Under the pieces are notes generated by a model, which was not told where the DNA came from, did not search any database, and was given only the letters and a program-made list of their open reading frames with translations. From CAWCTD01 sp963798455 (GTDB lineage: Bacteria; Acidobacteriota; Terriglobia; Bryobacterales; Bryobacteraceae), in contig CAWCTD010000003.1 of the NCBI GenBank assembly GCA_963798455.1, positions 4,278,001 to 4,342,000 of the forward strand: DNA of 64,000 bases. Reading direction: 5' to 3'. The translations under genes and the position numbers were made by a program. Positions 17,726 through 26,879 of the stretch are shown in pieces (positions within the stretch are counted from its first letter, which is position 1; each line of letters opens with the position of its first letter).

Positions 17726-18253
17726 ATGACCAGCGGCGACCGTTTGCACAGACCGGTGCTGGTCCTGAACGCCAGCTACGAGCCCATCAACATCTGCGCG
17801 GCCCGCCGGGCCATCGTGCTCGTCCTCAAAGGCGTGGCAACCGCTGAGGAGCAGTCCCACCTCATGGTCCGTTCGGCGCTGGACTCCATTCGGCTTCCGT
17901 CGGTCATCCGGCTGCTCGGCTACCGGCGGATCCCCCACCAGACCCGCGCCCTTTCGCGCAAGAACATCCTGATCCGGGACCGGTTCACCTGTCAGTATTG
18001 CCTGCGCACCATGCCTTCCGGAGAGCTCACGCTCGACCACGTGGTTCCCCGCTCCCGCTCGGGTGAGAGCGCCTGGGAGAACCTCGTAGCTTGTTGTCAT
18101 GACTGCAACAACCGCAAGGGGAATCGCACGCCGGAGGAAGCGGGCATGCGCCTCAGCCGGCAGCCCCGGCCCTTCAGCCTGCACACCAGCCGGCACCTGA
18201 TGCGGTTGCTTGGCAAGAGCGATGAGCAGTGGAAAAAGTACTTGTTCTATTGA
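17726..18253 (+). CDS. HNH endonuclease
   Basis: 175 residues. The HNH core reads CQYCLRTMP...LTLDHVVPRSRSG...NLVACCHDCNNRKGNRTP, with two CxxC zinc pairs and the catalytic DHV histidine. The N-terminal segment (VLVLNASYEPINICAARRAI) is typical of a widespread stand-alone HNH group often found near comF or housekeeping genes. The physiological target is unknown; housekeeping, not restriction, is likely given the context. The frame starts immediately after comF and its last 7 bp overlap the 3' end of infC on the other strand. Confidence 0.9.
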   Translation: MTSGDRLHRPVLVLNASYEPINICAARRAIVLVLKGVATAEEQSHLMVRSALDSIRLPSVIRLLGYRRIPHQTRALSRKNILIRDRFTCQYCLRTMPSGELTLDHVVPRSRSGESAWENLVACCHDCNNRKGNRTPEEAGMRLSRQPRPFSLHTSRHLMRLLGKSDEQWKKYLFY

Positions 18254-18873
18254 GCGGACTCGGGCGCGGCACCCGCGGGGGGTGACACCGCCGGCTGGGC
18301 CTTCTCTTCCTTCGGCTTCTCCTTCTTGCTGGCGGTCTTCACCGGGCTGATCAGCACGTGTGCGAAGCGCCCTTCCAGGCGCGGTTGGCCCTCAACCGCT
18401 CCGTGGGCCGCCAGGTCCTCCGCGAATCGCAGCAGCAGTTTCTTGCCCAGGTCCACGTGCGCGATCTCCCGCCCGCGGAACTGCACCATCGCTTTCACCC
18501 GGTTCCCTTCGTTGAGAAACCGGATGGCATGGTTCTTCTTGAACTCGTAGTCGTGATCGTCGGTATTGGGGCGGAACTTGAGCTCCTTCACCTGGATCAC
18601 GTGCTGCTTCTTCTTGGCTTCCTGCTGCTTCTTCTTCTGCTCGTATTGCCACTGGCCGTAATCCATGGCCTTGGCGACCGGAGGCTCCGCCGTGGGCGAG
18701 ACTACGATGAGGTCGAGGCCCAACTCTTGAGCCCTGCGCAGCGCGGCCGGCGTCGGCATGACCTCCACGGTTCCATCGGGGAAGATGGCTCTTACTTCCC
18801 TGGCGCGAATTGCTTCGTTGACATTCTCTCGGATTCGGGGACGGCGAGGTGGAAAGTGCCCGCGTGGATACAT
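18247..18873 (-). CDS. infC: Translation initiation factor IF-3
   Basis: 208 residues. The N-domain (RIRENVNEAIRAREVRAIFPDG...LDLIVVSPTAEPPVAKAMDYG), the lysine-rich linker (EQKKKQQEAKKKQHV) and the C-domain (VKELKFRP...GNRVKAMVQFRGRE) are in order. It binds the 30S subunit and checks the initiator codon. A 30-residue Lys/Glu/Ala/Pro tail extends beyond the usual end. Unlike the classical rare AUU start, this frame opens with ATG. rpmI and rplT, the usual downstream partners, are absent: the convergent HNH gene overlaps the 3' end. Confidence 0.97.
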   Translation of the reverse strand: MYPRGHFPPRRPRIRENVNEAIRAREVRAIFPDGTVEVMPTPAALRRAQELGLDLIVVSPTAEPPVAKAMDYGQWQYEQKKKQQEAKKKQHVIQVKELKFRPNTDDHDYEFKKNHAIRFLNEGNRVKAMVQFRGREIAHVDLGKKLLLRFAEDLAAHGAVEGQPRLEGRFAHVLISPVKTASKKEKPKEEKAQPAVSPPAGAAPESAQ

Positions 18874-19238
18874 TAAGCTCTGAGTCCTTCAAAACGGAAT
18901 CTGGTCCATTCCATGTTCCCCTATCAAAGCACAAATCCAGTTCGGTTTCCAGGGGGAGGGCTTGGCTGCCCCGTTGTGCGGGGTGCGACACCCAAACAAT
19001 CGGCGCCGCTTCTGTTTCCATGTGGTGACCCGCGAATGACAGGATTCTTCCGTCTTGTTCTTTTGACCTGTGAGTCATTGATTTGAAACGGAAAATAAAT
19101 GCCCAAATGCGCTGGTCTTGCAGCTCGCCTTTTGTGCTAGACTGTCTTGCGTTCGGTCCTACAGGGCCGTCACGGCAGTTTGGTTCACCTTCGATTCCAA
19201 ACAGAATCGGGAGCGCTGTTCACAAGATTTCCTCAGGT

Positions 19239-19258
19239 TGTGGGAAACCTGTGGAAAA
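19239..19258. promoter_or_regulatory. Two DnaA-box-like sites just upstream of dnaA
   Basis: TGTGGGAAA (19239-19247) and TGTGGAAAA (19250-19258) are reverse complements of TTTCCCACA and TTTTCCACA. These differ from TTATCCACA by two and one bases. They are 11 bp apart, about one helical turn, and 15 bp before the proposed dnaA start, a typical place for autoregulation. The wider gap 18874-19272 shows no gene. Confidence 0.5.
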
Positions 19259-19272
19259 CTGGGGGTGGTGGT

Positions 19273-20613
19273 GTGCCTGTAGTCGATGTAAACGCCTGGG
19301 AACGGATCAAAACCCATCTAGGCGGATTACTGAGTGGCGAAAGTTTCCAGAACTGGCTTGCAAAGTCCAGGTTCCGAGGTTTGGAGGGTGGAACCCTCCA
19401 CGTAGCTGTTCCAGACGAAGCGACGCGCGCCTGGATGGAGGAGGAGTACGCTGACCTGATCACATCCGCCATCCACCTGCTGGCGCTTCCTGTAAGACGA
19501 ACCGTGTACGAGATAGGATCTGGGGACGTAGAGACGCCTCCGATCAATGGCGGGTCCAGCGAAAGGAGCAACACGGAGTTCCTTACGCATGCCCCTCAAG
19601 CTTGCTTGAACCCGAAGTTCACCTTCGGCAGTTTCGTAGTGGGCTCCTGCAACCAGTTCGCTCACGCCGCGGCGATGGCCGTCGCGACAAGCCCTTCGCG
19701 CTCCTACAATCCGCTGTTCATCTACGGCGGGGTGGGTATGGGGAAGACACACCTCATGCACGCCGTCGGGCGGGCGTTGCGGGACAGCTATGTGGGCATG
19801 AGAATTGTCTATACCTCCAGCGAACGCTTCATGAACGAGTTGATACAGTGCATCAGCTCGCAACGGATGCCACAGTTCCACCAGCACTACCGCAGCGCCG
19901 ATGTTCTGCTTGTCGACGATATCCAGATACTGGGAGGCAAGGAGCGCACCCAGGAGGAGTTCTTCCACACATTCAACGAGCTGTACGATCATCAGAAGCA
20001 GATCGTGATCTCGAGCGACAGTTCTCCCAAAGAGATCCCCGGCTTGGTCGAACGTCTTCGCTCCCGCTTCGAGTGGGGGCTCATGGTGGACATGCAGCCA
20101 CCGGACCTGGAGACTAAAATGGCCATCCTCGACAAGAAAGCCGAAGCCGAAGGTGTCAAACTGCCGGAGGACGTCCGAATCTTCATTGCCACCAAGACTA
20201 AGTCAAACGTGCGAGAACTTGAGGGCGCACTGGTAAAGCTGATTGCCTACTCCTCAGTTACACAGACTCCCATCAACCTCGCCATGGCACAGCACTGCCT
20301 GAAGCATCTGGCGTCCTTTCAGGAGCGGCGGATTACAATCGAGACCATTCAGAGAGCCGTGGGCGAGCACTTCAAGCTCCAGATAAGCCAACTCAAGCAG
20401 AAGACCAATGCCAGGCACATCTCCGAGCCGCGGCAAATCGCGATGTACCTGGCGAAAGAACTCACCGGCGCTTCGCTGCCCGAAATCGGCCGCGCCTTCG
20501 GGGGCAAGCACCATACGACCGTCCTGCACTCGGTCCACAAGATCGATCGGTTGCGGCACCAAAACACCGAAATAAACAGGACCGTCCACAAGCTAATCGA
20601 CTCAATCAGTTGA
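19273..20613 (+). CDS. dnaA: Chromosomal replication initiator DnaA
   Basis: 446 residues from the GTG at 19273. Upstream in-frame codons to 19147 run through the DnaA-box region and do not look coding. Domain I is VNAWERIKTHLGGLLSGESFQNWL. The AAA+ domain has Walker A GGVGMGKTHL and Walker B VLLVDDIQ. Domain IV carries the DnaA-box reader helix with GKHHTTVLHSVHKI. The protein melts the origin and is autoregulated. The stop lies 236 bp before dnaN. Confidence 0.96.
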   Translation: MPVVDVNAWERIKTHLGGLLSGESFQNWLAKSRFRGLEGGTLHVAVPDEATRAWMEEEYADLITSAIHLLALPVRRTVYEIGSGDVETPPINGGSSERSNTEFLTHAPQACLNPKFTFGSFVVGSCNQFAHAAAMAVATSPSRSYNPLFIYGGVGMGKTHLMHAVGRALRDSYVGMRIVYTSSERFMNELIQCISSQRMPQFHQHYRSADVLLVDDIQILGGKERTQEEFFHTFNELYDHQKQIVISSDSSPKEIPGLVERLRSRFEWGLMVDMQPPDLETKMAILDKKAEAEGVKLPEDVRIFIATKTKSNVRELEGALVKLIAYSSVTQTPINLAMAQHCLKHLASFQERRITIETIQRAVGEHFKLQISQLKQKTNARHISEPRQIAMYLAKELTGASLPEIGRAFGGKHHTTVLHSVHKIDRLRHQNTEINRTVHKLIDSIS

Positions 20614-20849
20614 ACTTAGAAAGATTTCCACAAAATGACCCCAGCGCCACCTCTGCAAACCGGTGGAAGTCGCTTCCGCGGCCGCCGGGCCACTCGGATT
20701 CCAGCCCCCCATCCACAGCAGGACGGGACAGGAAGGACTTGGATTTTGTATAATTTAGGGGGAATTCTACATTTCAACAGCCCCTACGACTACGACTCTT
20801 ATAGATTTATTGAGATTACAGAATCAGAGAGTGCAGGAGAACGGTTCCG
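20614..20849 (+). other. oriC: Candidate chromosomal origin (oriC) between dnaA and dnaN
   Basis: A 236-bp non-coding gap. It holds two DnaA-box-like sites, ATTTCCACA (20624-20632) and CCATCCACA (20709-20717), each two bases from consensus. These are followed by an A/T-rich stretch (about 20740-20825) that contrasts with the surrounding high GC and could be the unwinding element. The dnaA-dnaN location and nearby parS support the idea. The box number is low, so part of the origin may lie upstream of dnaA. Confidence 0.5.
20725..20754 (+). promoter_or_regulatory. Candidate dnaN promoter
   Basis: A perfect -10 hexamer TATAAT (20749-20754) is preceded after 18 bp by GGGACA (20725-20730). It lies about 95 bp before the dnaN start, inside the A/T-rich part of the intergenic region. 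Confidence 0.5.
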
Positions 20850-21965
20850 ATGGAATTCACTGTGAGCAAGGCTGAACTGGTTCGTGAGCTGAATCTGTCC
20901 CAGGGCGTGGTGGAGAAGAAGACCACGATTCCTATCCTCTCGAATGTGCTGCTGGAGGCCGCCGGAGAGCGGGTCGTGTTAACGGCGACCGATCTGGAAC
21001 TCGGGATTCGTTGTTCTTGCCCGGCTCGTGTCCGCAAGGATGGGGCTGGAACCATCCCGGCGCGTCGGTTGCTCGAATACGTGCGGCTGCTTCCGGATGT
21101 TGATCTGAACGTGAAGTTTCTGGAGAACCAGTGGGCGAGTCTTGTGTGCGGCCGTTCGCGCACCAGGATCGCCGGCATGTCGCGTGAGAGCTTTCCCGAG
21201 TTGCCTGCCATGCCGCAGGCCTCGGCGGAGTTGCCGGTGTCCGTGCTTGCGGATCTAATCGCCCGGACTGTTTTTGCTATCTCCACCGAGGAATCGCGCT
21301 TCAGCCTGAATGGCGCGTTGCTGGTCGTGAAGGAACGCGGGCTGGCAATGGTATCGACGGACGGGCACCGCCTGGCGTACGTGGAGACGCGCCAGGATCT
21401 GGCTGGGATCCGCAGTCCGTACCGGGCTCTGGTGCCGCGCAAAGCCATGGGCGAGATTTTGAAACTGGCTCAAGAATCTGCAGCCGACCTGGTAGTGAGC
21501 TTTGCGGGCGATGAGAACCACCTGTTCTTCCAGTTCGGGGAACGGCTCCTGATCAGTCGCAAGCTCACGGGTAATTTCCCGGATTTCGAAAGAGTGCTGC
21601 CCAAGGAGCACCCGCACTCAGTCGTGCTTGAGCGCGAGGAGATCAGAGCTGCCGTGGAGAGAGTCTCGCAGTTCTCCGACGAGCGCTCGCACGCGATTCG
21701 GCTTCAGGTCTGTCCTGGTGAAGTGAAGGTCCACTCCTCCGTTTCAGAGACGGGAGAGAGCGAGGAAAGCATCCCTGTCCCGTATGATGGTCCCACCGTG
21801 GAAATCGGCTTTAATGCGCAGTACCTGCTCGAGTTCCTGCGCGCCACTTCAGAAGCGCAGGTCTCGGTGCACTTCAAGGATCCGCAGAGTGCGGGTGAGT
21901 GGAGGCCATCCGGAGACGGAGAGGCTTACGACTACCGGTACATCGTAATGCCGATGCGGATCTGA
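20850..21965 (+). CDS. dnaN: DNA polymerase III beta sliding clamp
   Basis: 371 residues, the normal clamp length, with three repeated clamp folds. The start MEFTVSKAELVRELN, SNVLLEAAGERVVLTATDLE, the middle-domain STDGHRLAYVE and the C-terminal YRYIVMPMRI are all typical. The clamp tethers polymerase and other factors to DNA. A GCAGGAGAACGG site precedes the ATG. The gap to gyrB is about 50 bp, so the two may be co-transcribed. Confidence 0.97.
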   Translation: MEFTVSKAELVRELNLSQGVVEKKTTIPILSNVLLEAAGERVVLTATDLELGIRCSCPARVRKDGAGTIPARRLLEYVRLLPDVDLNVKFLENQWASLVCGRSRTRIAGMSRESFPELPAMPQASAELPVSVLADLIARTVFAISTEESRFSLNGALLVVKERGLAMVSTDGHRLAYVETRQDLAGIRSPYRALVPRKAMGEILKLAQESAADLVVSFAGDENHLFFQFGERLLISRKLTGNFPDFERVLPKEHPHSVVLEREEIRAAVERVSQFSDERSHAIRLQVCPGEVKVHSSVSETGESEESIPVPYDGPTVEIGFNAQYLLEFLRATSEAQVSVHFKDPQSAGEWRPSGDGEAYDYRYIVMPMRI

Positions 21966-22014
21966 GATAGAGTGGCGCGGAGCCATGCTCGGCGCAAGAG
22001 AGGCGTTTTCTTCT

Positions 22015-24486
22015 ATGGGGAGTAAAGAAGTCGCGGTAAATGGAGCCGGGGTCTACGATGCCAGCAGCATCAAGGTGCTGGAGGGGCTTGAGGCGGTGCG
22101 CCTGCGCCCCGCCATGTACATCGGGTCCACCGGGGAATCCGGCCTGCACCACCTGGTCTATGAAGTTGTTGACAACTCAGTGGACGAGGCGCTGGCCGGT
22201 TTCTGCTCGGAGATCAATGTCACCATCCACATCGACAACTCCGTCACGGTCGTGGACAACGGGCGCGGCATTCCCGTGGACGTCATGAAGGAGGAGGGCC
22301 TCTCGGCGGCGGAAGTGGTCATGACCAAGCTGCACGCCGGCGGGAAGTTCGATTCGAGGTCGTACAAGGTCTCGGGCGGCCTGCACGGCGTCGGCGTGAG
22401 TGTCGTGAACGCGTTGAGCGAAAACCTGAGTCTTGAGATCTGGCACCAGGATCCGGCCACCAACAGCGGGCCCAGCTTCACCTGGACCCAGGAGTACGAG
22501 CGCGGAGTCCCCCTCGCGCCGCTGCAAAAGAGCGGTAAAGCGGGCAGGAAGACCGGAACCAAGGTAACCTTCAAGCCGGACGGTACGATTTTCGACGTCA
22601 CCGAGTTCAACTACGATACCCTCGCGCAGCGGCTCCGCGAGCTGGCATTCTTGAACGGCGGCCTGAAAATCACCCTGACCGATGAGCGGAGCGACCCTGT
22701 CAAGACACACGAGTTCCTTTACAGCGGCGGCATCGCCGAGTTCATCAAGCACCTGAACCGCGGCAAGACCGCGCTCCACGACCGGCCTATCTATATCGAA
22801 GGCGAGCGTGACCTACCCAACGGCGGCACGATTGCCATGGAGGTGGCGCTCCAGTACAACGACGGCTATACCGAGAACATCTTCTGTTTCGCCAACAACA
22901 TCAACACCGTCGACGGCGGCACGCATCTCAGCGGCTTCCGCAGCGCGCTTACCCGTACCATCAACTACTACGGCCAGCAGGCGGGGCTCTTCAAGGATGT
23001 AAAGGAGAATCTCAGCGGGGAGGACGTGCGCGAGGGCCTCACCGCCGTGGTGAGTGTCAAGCTCCCACAGCCGCAGTTCGAAGGCCAGACCAAGGGGAAA
23101 TTGAACAGCGACATCCAGGGCTACGTGGTCCAGCTCGTCAACGAGAAACTGAGCGAGCACTTCGACAAGAACCCCTCGGTGATGCGCAAGATCGTCTCCA
23201 AGGCCATCGACGCCTCGCGCGCGCGAGAGGCTGCCCGACGCGCCCGCGATCTCACCCGCCGCAAGGGCGCGCTCGACTCCGGCGGCCTGCCGGGCAAACT
23301 GGCCGACTGCCAGGAGCGGGTTCCCGAGCATTGCGAGCTGTTTCTGGTGGAGGGCGAATCCGCCGGCGGCACCGCCAAGGCGGGCCGGGACCGCAAGTAC
23401 CAGGCGATCCTTCCTCTGAAGGGCAAGATCCTCAACGTGGAGAAAGCGCGCTACGACAAGATGCTCGCTCACGAGGAGATTCGCGCCATGATCACGGCCA
23501 TCGGCACGGGCATCGGCAAGGAGGAGGGCGACTTCGACCTGGCCAAGCTGCGCTACGGCAAGGTCATCATCATGACCGACGCCGACGTGGACGGCTCGCA
23601 CATCCGCACGCTGCTGCTGACCTTCTTCTTCCGCCACATGCAGGAGCTGATCACGCGCGGCCACGTGTTCGTGGCGCAGCCGCCGCTCTACCGCATCAAG
23701 AAGGGCAAGAGCGAGAAGTACATCAAGGACGAGAAGGAATTCGTGCGGGAGATTCTGCGCCGCGCCACCGAGAACGTGGCGGTGGAGTACGGGCCGGGCA
23801 ACGGCCATCCCCCGCCGCGCGTGGAAGGCGCCGATTTGCGCAGCTTCCTGATGTGGCTCGACGAGTACCTGCAAATGTCCCAGAAGGTGGAGCGCAAGCT
23901 GCGCGAGGCGCGGGCAGTGGCCGTGGTGGCCAATCCGCAACTCAAGATCGACACCAAAGCCGACTTCGCCGGCGAGGGGAACCTGAGGAACCTGGTCGAA
24001 GCGCTCGAAGCGGCGGGGCTGAAGAGCCAGCTTGAGCGCGACGAGGAACACTGGCGCCTGGATGGTGACCTACCACGACTCGACCAACGCCAGCGCTCCA
24101 TCGGTCTGGAGCTGGCCGCGCAGCCCGAGTACCGCCGGCTGCGGAGCCTGGCCAAGCAGCTTGCGCGTTACAGCCAGCCGCCCTACGTGGTGGCCAAGGA
24201 TGCGGCGCGCGAGACGCTGGCGAACTGGGGCGAGCTGTTGGAGTACGTGAAGAAGGAAGGCACGCGCGACGTCAACATCCAGCGCTACAAGGGCCTGGGC
24301 GAGATGAACGCCGGGCAGTTGTGGGAGACGACGATGAACGCCGAGACGCGCACCCTGCTGCGCGTGCGCCTGGAAGACGCGGTCGAGTGCGAGGAGATCT
24401 TCTCGACGCTGATGGGCGAAGACGTCGAAGCCCGCCGCAAGTTCATCGAAGAAAACGCCCTCGACGTCCGCAACCTGGACGTGTGA
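22015..24486 (+). CDS. gyrB: DNA gyrase subunit B
   Basis: About 823 residues from MGSKEVAVNG; an in-frame ATG at 21985 would add ten. The GHKL ATPase shows VYEVVDNSVDEALAG, DNGRGIPVD and GGLHGVGVSVVNALS. The TOPRIM domain has LVEGESAGGTAKAGRD and TDADVDGSHIRTLLL. An acidic and alanine-rich insert (about 590-720) precedes the C-terminal RYKGLGEMNAGQLWETTM. The insert within or after TOPRIM explains the length of about 820, as in enterobacterial GyrB. Together with GyrA it supercoils DNA; gyrA is not in the window. Confidence 0.97.
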   Translation: MGSKEVAVNGAGVYDASSIKVLEGLEAVRLRPAMYIGSTGESGLHHLVYEVVDNSVDEALAGFCSEINVTIHIDNSVTVVDNGRGIPVDVMKEEGLSAAEVVMTKLHAGGKFDSRSYKVSGGLHGVGVSVVNALSENLSLEIWHQDPATNSGPSFTWTQEYERGVPLAPLQKSGKAGRKTGTKVTFKPDGTIFDVTEFNYDTLAQRLRELAFLNGGLKITLTDERSDPVKTHEFLYSGGIAEFIKHLNRGKTALHDRPIYIEGERDLPNGGTIAMEVALQYNDGYTENIFCFANNINTVDGGTHLSGFRSALTRTINYYGQQAGLFKDVKENLSGEDVREGLTAVVSVKLPQPQFEGQTKGKLNSDIQGYVVQLVNEKLSEHFDKNPSVMRKIVSKAIDASRAREAARRARDLTRRKGALDSGGLPGKLADCQERVPEHCELFLVEGESAGGTAKAGRDRKYQAILPLKGKILNVEKARYDKMLAHEEIRAMITAIGTGIGKEEGDFDLAKLRYGKVIIMTDADVDGSHIRTLLLTFFFRHMQELITRGHVFVAQPPLYRIKKGKSEKYIKDEKEFVREILRRATENVAVEYGPGNGHPPPRVEGADLRSFLMWLDEYLQMSQKVERKLREARAVAVVANPQLKIDTKADFAGEGNLRNLVEALEAAGLKSQLERDEEHWRLDGDLPRLDQRQRSIGLELAAQPEYRRLRSLAKQLARYSQPPYVVAKDAARETLANWGELLEYVKKEGTRDVNIQRYKGLGEMNAGQLWETTMNAETRTLLRVRLEDAVECEEIFSTLMGEDVEARRKFIEENALDVRNLDV

Positions 24487-24502
24487 GGCCCTGCCGGCAT
24501 CA

Positions 24503-24533
24503 TGCAATTTTGCATTTGGAATGCAAAATTGCA
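24503..24533. repeat. Perfect 14-bp inverted repeat after gyrB
   Basis: TGCAATTTTGCATT, a TGG loop and AATGCAAAATTGCA form a perfect 14-bp stem 16 bp after the gyrB stop. It is A/T-rich in a GC-rich genome and has no T-run, so it is not a standard intrinsic terminator, though a hairpin in the mRNA end is likely. Confidence 0.7.
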
Positions 24534-24543
24534 GGCAGAACGG

Positions 24544-24606
24544 AACCGCTCGCTGACGCTCGCGGCTCAGCAAAGGGAACTGAGCCGCGACCGTGAGGGA
24601 GCGGTC
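24544..24606. repeat. REP-like inverted pair between gyrB and alr
   Basis: AACCGCTCGCTGACGCTCG (continuing CGGCTCAG) at 24544-24570 is mirrored at 24580-24606 with three mismatches around a 9-bp spacer. The half-unit resembles a shorter single copy at 59764-59786, which suggests a dispersed extragenic palindromic family. Confidence 0.6.
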
Positions 24607-24658
24607 ATGGCAGTGTCACCGAATTCCGTAAATCACTGAAAAGCGTCGGCCCGCGCGA

Positions 24659-25789
24659 CTACACGTACACCCTTGGCACCCGGGCGCTGATGCCGCACAA
24701 CACGGTGTAGGAAATCGTACCGGCCCAGCGCGCCACCTGCTGCGCGTTCAACTCGACGTTGCCCTCCCGCCCGAGAATCGTCACCGCGTCGCCGGGCTCC
24801 AGTCGCGGCACGTCCGTGACGTCGATGGTGGTCAGGTCCATGGATACCGCCCCTACCACCGGCACTAGTTGGCCGCCGGCAATGACCTTCCCGCGGTTCG
24901 ACATCCGGTGCGGCACCCCGTCGGCGTAGCCCGCCGCCAGCACCGCAATCCTGGTGGGCCGCTCCGCGCGGAACGTGCCTCCGTAGCCTACCAGCGCCCC
25001 CACGGGCAAGTCTTTCACCGCCAGGATGGTCGCCTTCCACGCCAGCGCGGGCCTCACATCCAGTAGCCTGGCGGGGGCGTCACCCTTGGCCGGCGACACG
25101 TACCCGTAGAGCAAATGCCCCGCCCGAACCATGTTCCCCCAGGCGGACCTGCGCCCGTAGGCAACCGGATTGGTGCTCGACATGTGAACCCAGGCAGGCT
25201 CCGCTCCGGCTGATCGGAAAGCGGCGAGCGTTGCCTCGAAGGCTTCGACTTGCCGGTCTGTCTGAGCGCTGCCATAGTCGGCCGATGAGGCGAAGTGCGT
25301 CATCAACCCTTCGCACTCCGCGTGGCGGCAATGGCGGACCGCCGCCGTTATCTCGCCGGCAGTCGCGCGCGTTCCCAGCCGCCCCATGCCCGTGTCGAGC
25401 TTCAGGTGATAGCGGAGTCGGGAGCTGCGGGCCGCGGCGAATTGGTCCAACTGCGAGAGGTCCTCGAGCGAGTGGACCACCGGCGTCAGGTCATGCTCTG
25501 CCAGCGCCTCGCGCTCAAACGGCAGTGAGTCGGCCATCACCAGGATGCGGGTACGGATACCGGCCTGCCGCAGCGCGACGCCTTCCTCCACGTTGCTTAC
25601 AGCCAGCCACCGGGCTCCTTGGGCCTGAAGCAACCGCGACACCTCCACGGCTCCATGCCCATAGGCGTCGGCCTTCACGACGCCCATCACCTCGACCCGC
25701 GGCCCCACCGCCTCGCAAACCCTCCGATAGTTCTCCGCGATCCGCGAGAGCGACACTTCCACCCAAGTGCGGCAAGGCAGCCTGATCAT
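24659..25789 (-). CDS. alr: Alanine racemase
   Basis: 376 residues. The pyridoxal-phosphate lysine is in VVKADAYGHG (about K39). The C-terminal barrel carries the AGYADG motif and VVGAVSMDLTTIDVTD, with the catalytic-tyrosine region around GYGGTF. It supplies D-alanine for peptidoglycan. The start of this frame lies 7 bp after the stop of the upstream glycosyltransferase gene, so alr is probably the last gene of the surface-glycan operon, an unusual but sensible pairing for envelope synthesis. Confidence 0.95.
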   Translation of the reverse strand: MIRLPCRTWVEVSLSRIAENYRRVCEAVGPRVEVMGVVKADAYGHGAVEVSRLLQAQGARWLAVSNVEEGVALRQAGIRTRILVMADSLPFEREALAEHDLTPVVHSLEDLSQLDQFAAARSSRLRYHLKLDTGMGRLGTRATAGEITAAVRHCRHAECEGLMTHFASSADYGSAQTDRQVEAFEATLAAFRSAGAEPAWVHMSSTNPVAYGRRSAWGNMVRAGHLLYGYVSPAKGDAPARLLDVRPALAWKATILAVKDLPVGALVGYGGTFRAERPTRIAVLAAGYADGVPHRMSNRGKVIAGGQLVPVVGAVSMDLTTIDVTDVPRLEPGDAVTILGREGNVELNAQQVARWAGTISYTVLCGISARVPRVYV

Positions 25790-25796
25790 TTCCCTA

Positions 25797-26879
25797 TTAT
25801 CGTTTCTGGATCAGCCGCAGGAAAAGCTGCTCGTAGGCATCCGTAACGGCCCCCCAATCGTAGCGCTGGCGGACTCGCTCCACGGCCCGTGCGCGCCACT
25901 GATTGCGTTCGCTCTCCGGCATCGCCAGCGCGCTTTCAAGCTTGCGGACGAGGTCGTCCTGGAAGGCGATGCCCGCGCCGCCCGCCACCTCCGCGTTCTC
26001 GGGGGTATTCAGGTACAGCACCAGGCAGCCGCGCCCCATCGCCTCGATCAGCGCCGGATGAGTGCCGCCGACCTCGGTGGCATGGACGTAGGCGAAGGCG
26101 TGCGACAGCAGTTCGTGGTATCCGCGGCCATAGATCGCTCCCGGTATGACCACGCGCGCATCGCTGGTGTCGCGCACTTTCTCCAGGTAGCTTGCCGCAT
26201 AGGGCGCGTCGCCGACCAGCGCCAGCTTGAACGGCGTCGCGACCCGCTCGAAGGCTTCGCGAACCATGAGCGCGTTGTTCTCCGGCTCCATCCGGCTCAC
26301 GTACAGGAAATAGCGGCCCGCCTCCAGCCCCAGCTTTTGGAGGACCTCCGTGCTGGCAATCTTCCCCGTCTCAGCCCCATACGGGATGAACTCGGTGGCT
26401 TTCTGATAGCGCTCGAGATAGTAGTCCGCGATCGCCCTGGCGTCGGTCACCACGGCGCTCGGCAGGAAGGTCGCCAGCCACTCGGACAGGGTGTACCAGC
26501 CCTTCGCCAGGCGGTTCCACTTGCGGCGCTTGCGCTCCAGGCCATCGACGTTGAGCGCCACCGGAATGCCCAGCAGGCGTGGCGCCAGCGTGAACAGAGC
26601 GTTGGCGGCGTTGCAGTAGAGAGCTGCGTCCTGCCTGTGAGCCGCGAGGTCGAGCGTCGAAAGCAACGTGTGCGCGAGGGTGTCCAGGTACTTGTGCCGG
26701 ATGGTTGGCAGGCGCCTGAGCCGCACGCCGCGGTAGATTGGCTCCGTCGAGCGCTGGCGGCAGTAGACGGTGACCGTGTGTCCCCGCTCGGCCAGACGCC
26801 ACGACAGTTCCTCCGCGAAGGTTTCGTAGCCGCCATAGCTGGCTGGGATGCCGCGGGTCCCCAGGATGGCGAGCTTCAT
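25797..26879 (-). CDS. GT4-type glycosyltransferase (DUF1972-like N-terminus)
   Basis: 360 residues with the GT-B fold. The N-terminal LAILGTRGIPASYGGYETFAEEL is the hallmark of the DUF1972/rhamnosyltransferase group. The C-terminal nucleotide-sugar domain has YFLYVSRMEPENN and the HATEVGGTHPALIEAMGRG acceptor/donor loop. It transfers a sugar from a nucleotide donor to a glycan or lipid-linked acceptor at the cytoplasmic face. The start codon shares its last base with the stop of the next gene upstream, so the two are translationally coupled. Confidence 0.9.
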   Translation of the reverse strand: MKLAILGTRGIPASYGGYETFAEELSWRLAERGHTVTVYCRQRSTEPIYRGVRLRRLPTIRHKYLDTLAHTLLSTLDLAAHRQDAALYCNAANALFTLAPRLLGIPVALNVDGLERKRRKWNRLAKGWYTLSEWLATFLPSAVVTDARAIADYYLERYQKATEFIPYGAETGKIASTEVLQKLGLEAGRYFLYVSRMEPENNALMVREAFERVATPFKLALVGDAPYAASYLEKVRDTSDARVVIPGAIYGRGYHELLSHAFAYVHATEVGGTHPALIEAMGRGCLVLYLNTPENAEVAGGAGIAFQDDLVRKLESALAMPESERNQWRARAVERVRQRYDWGAVTDAYEQLFLRLIQKR

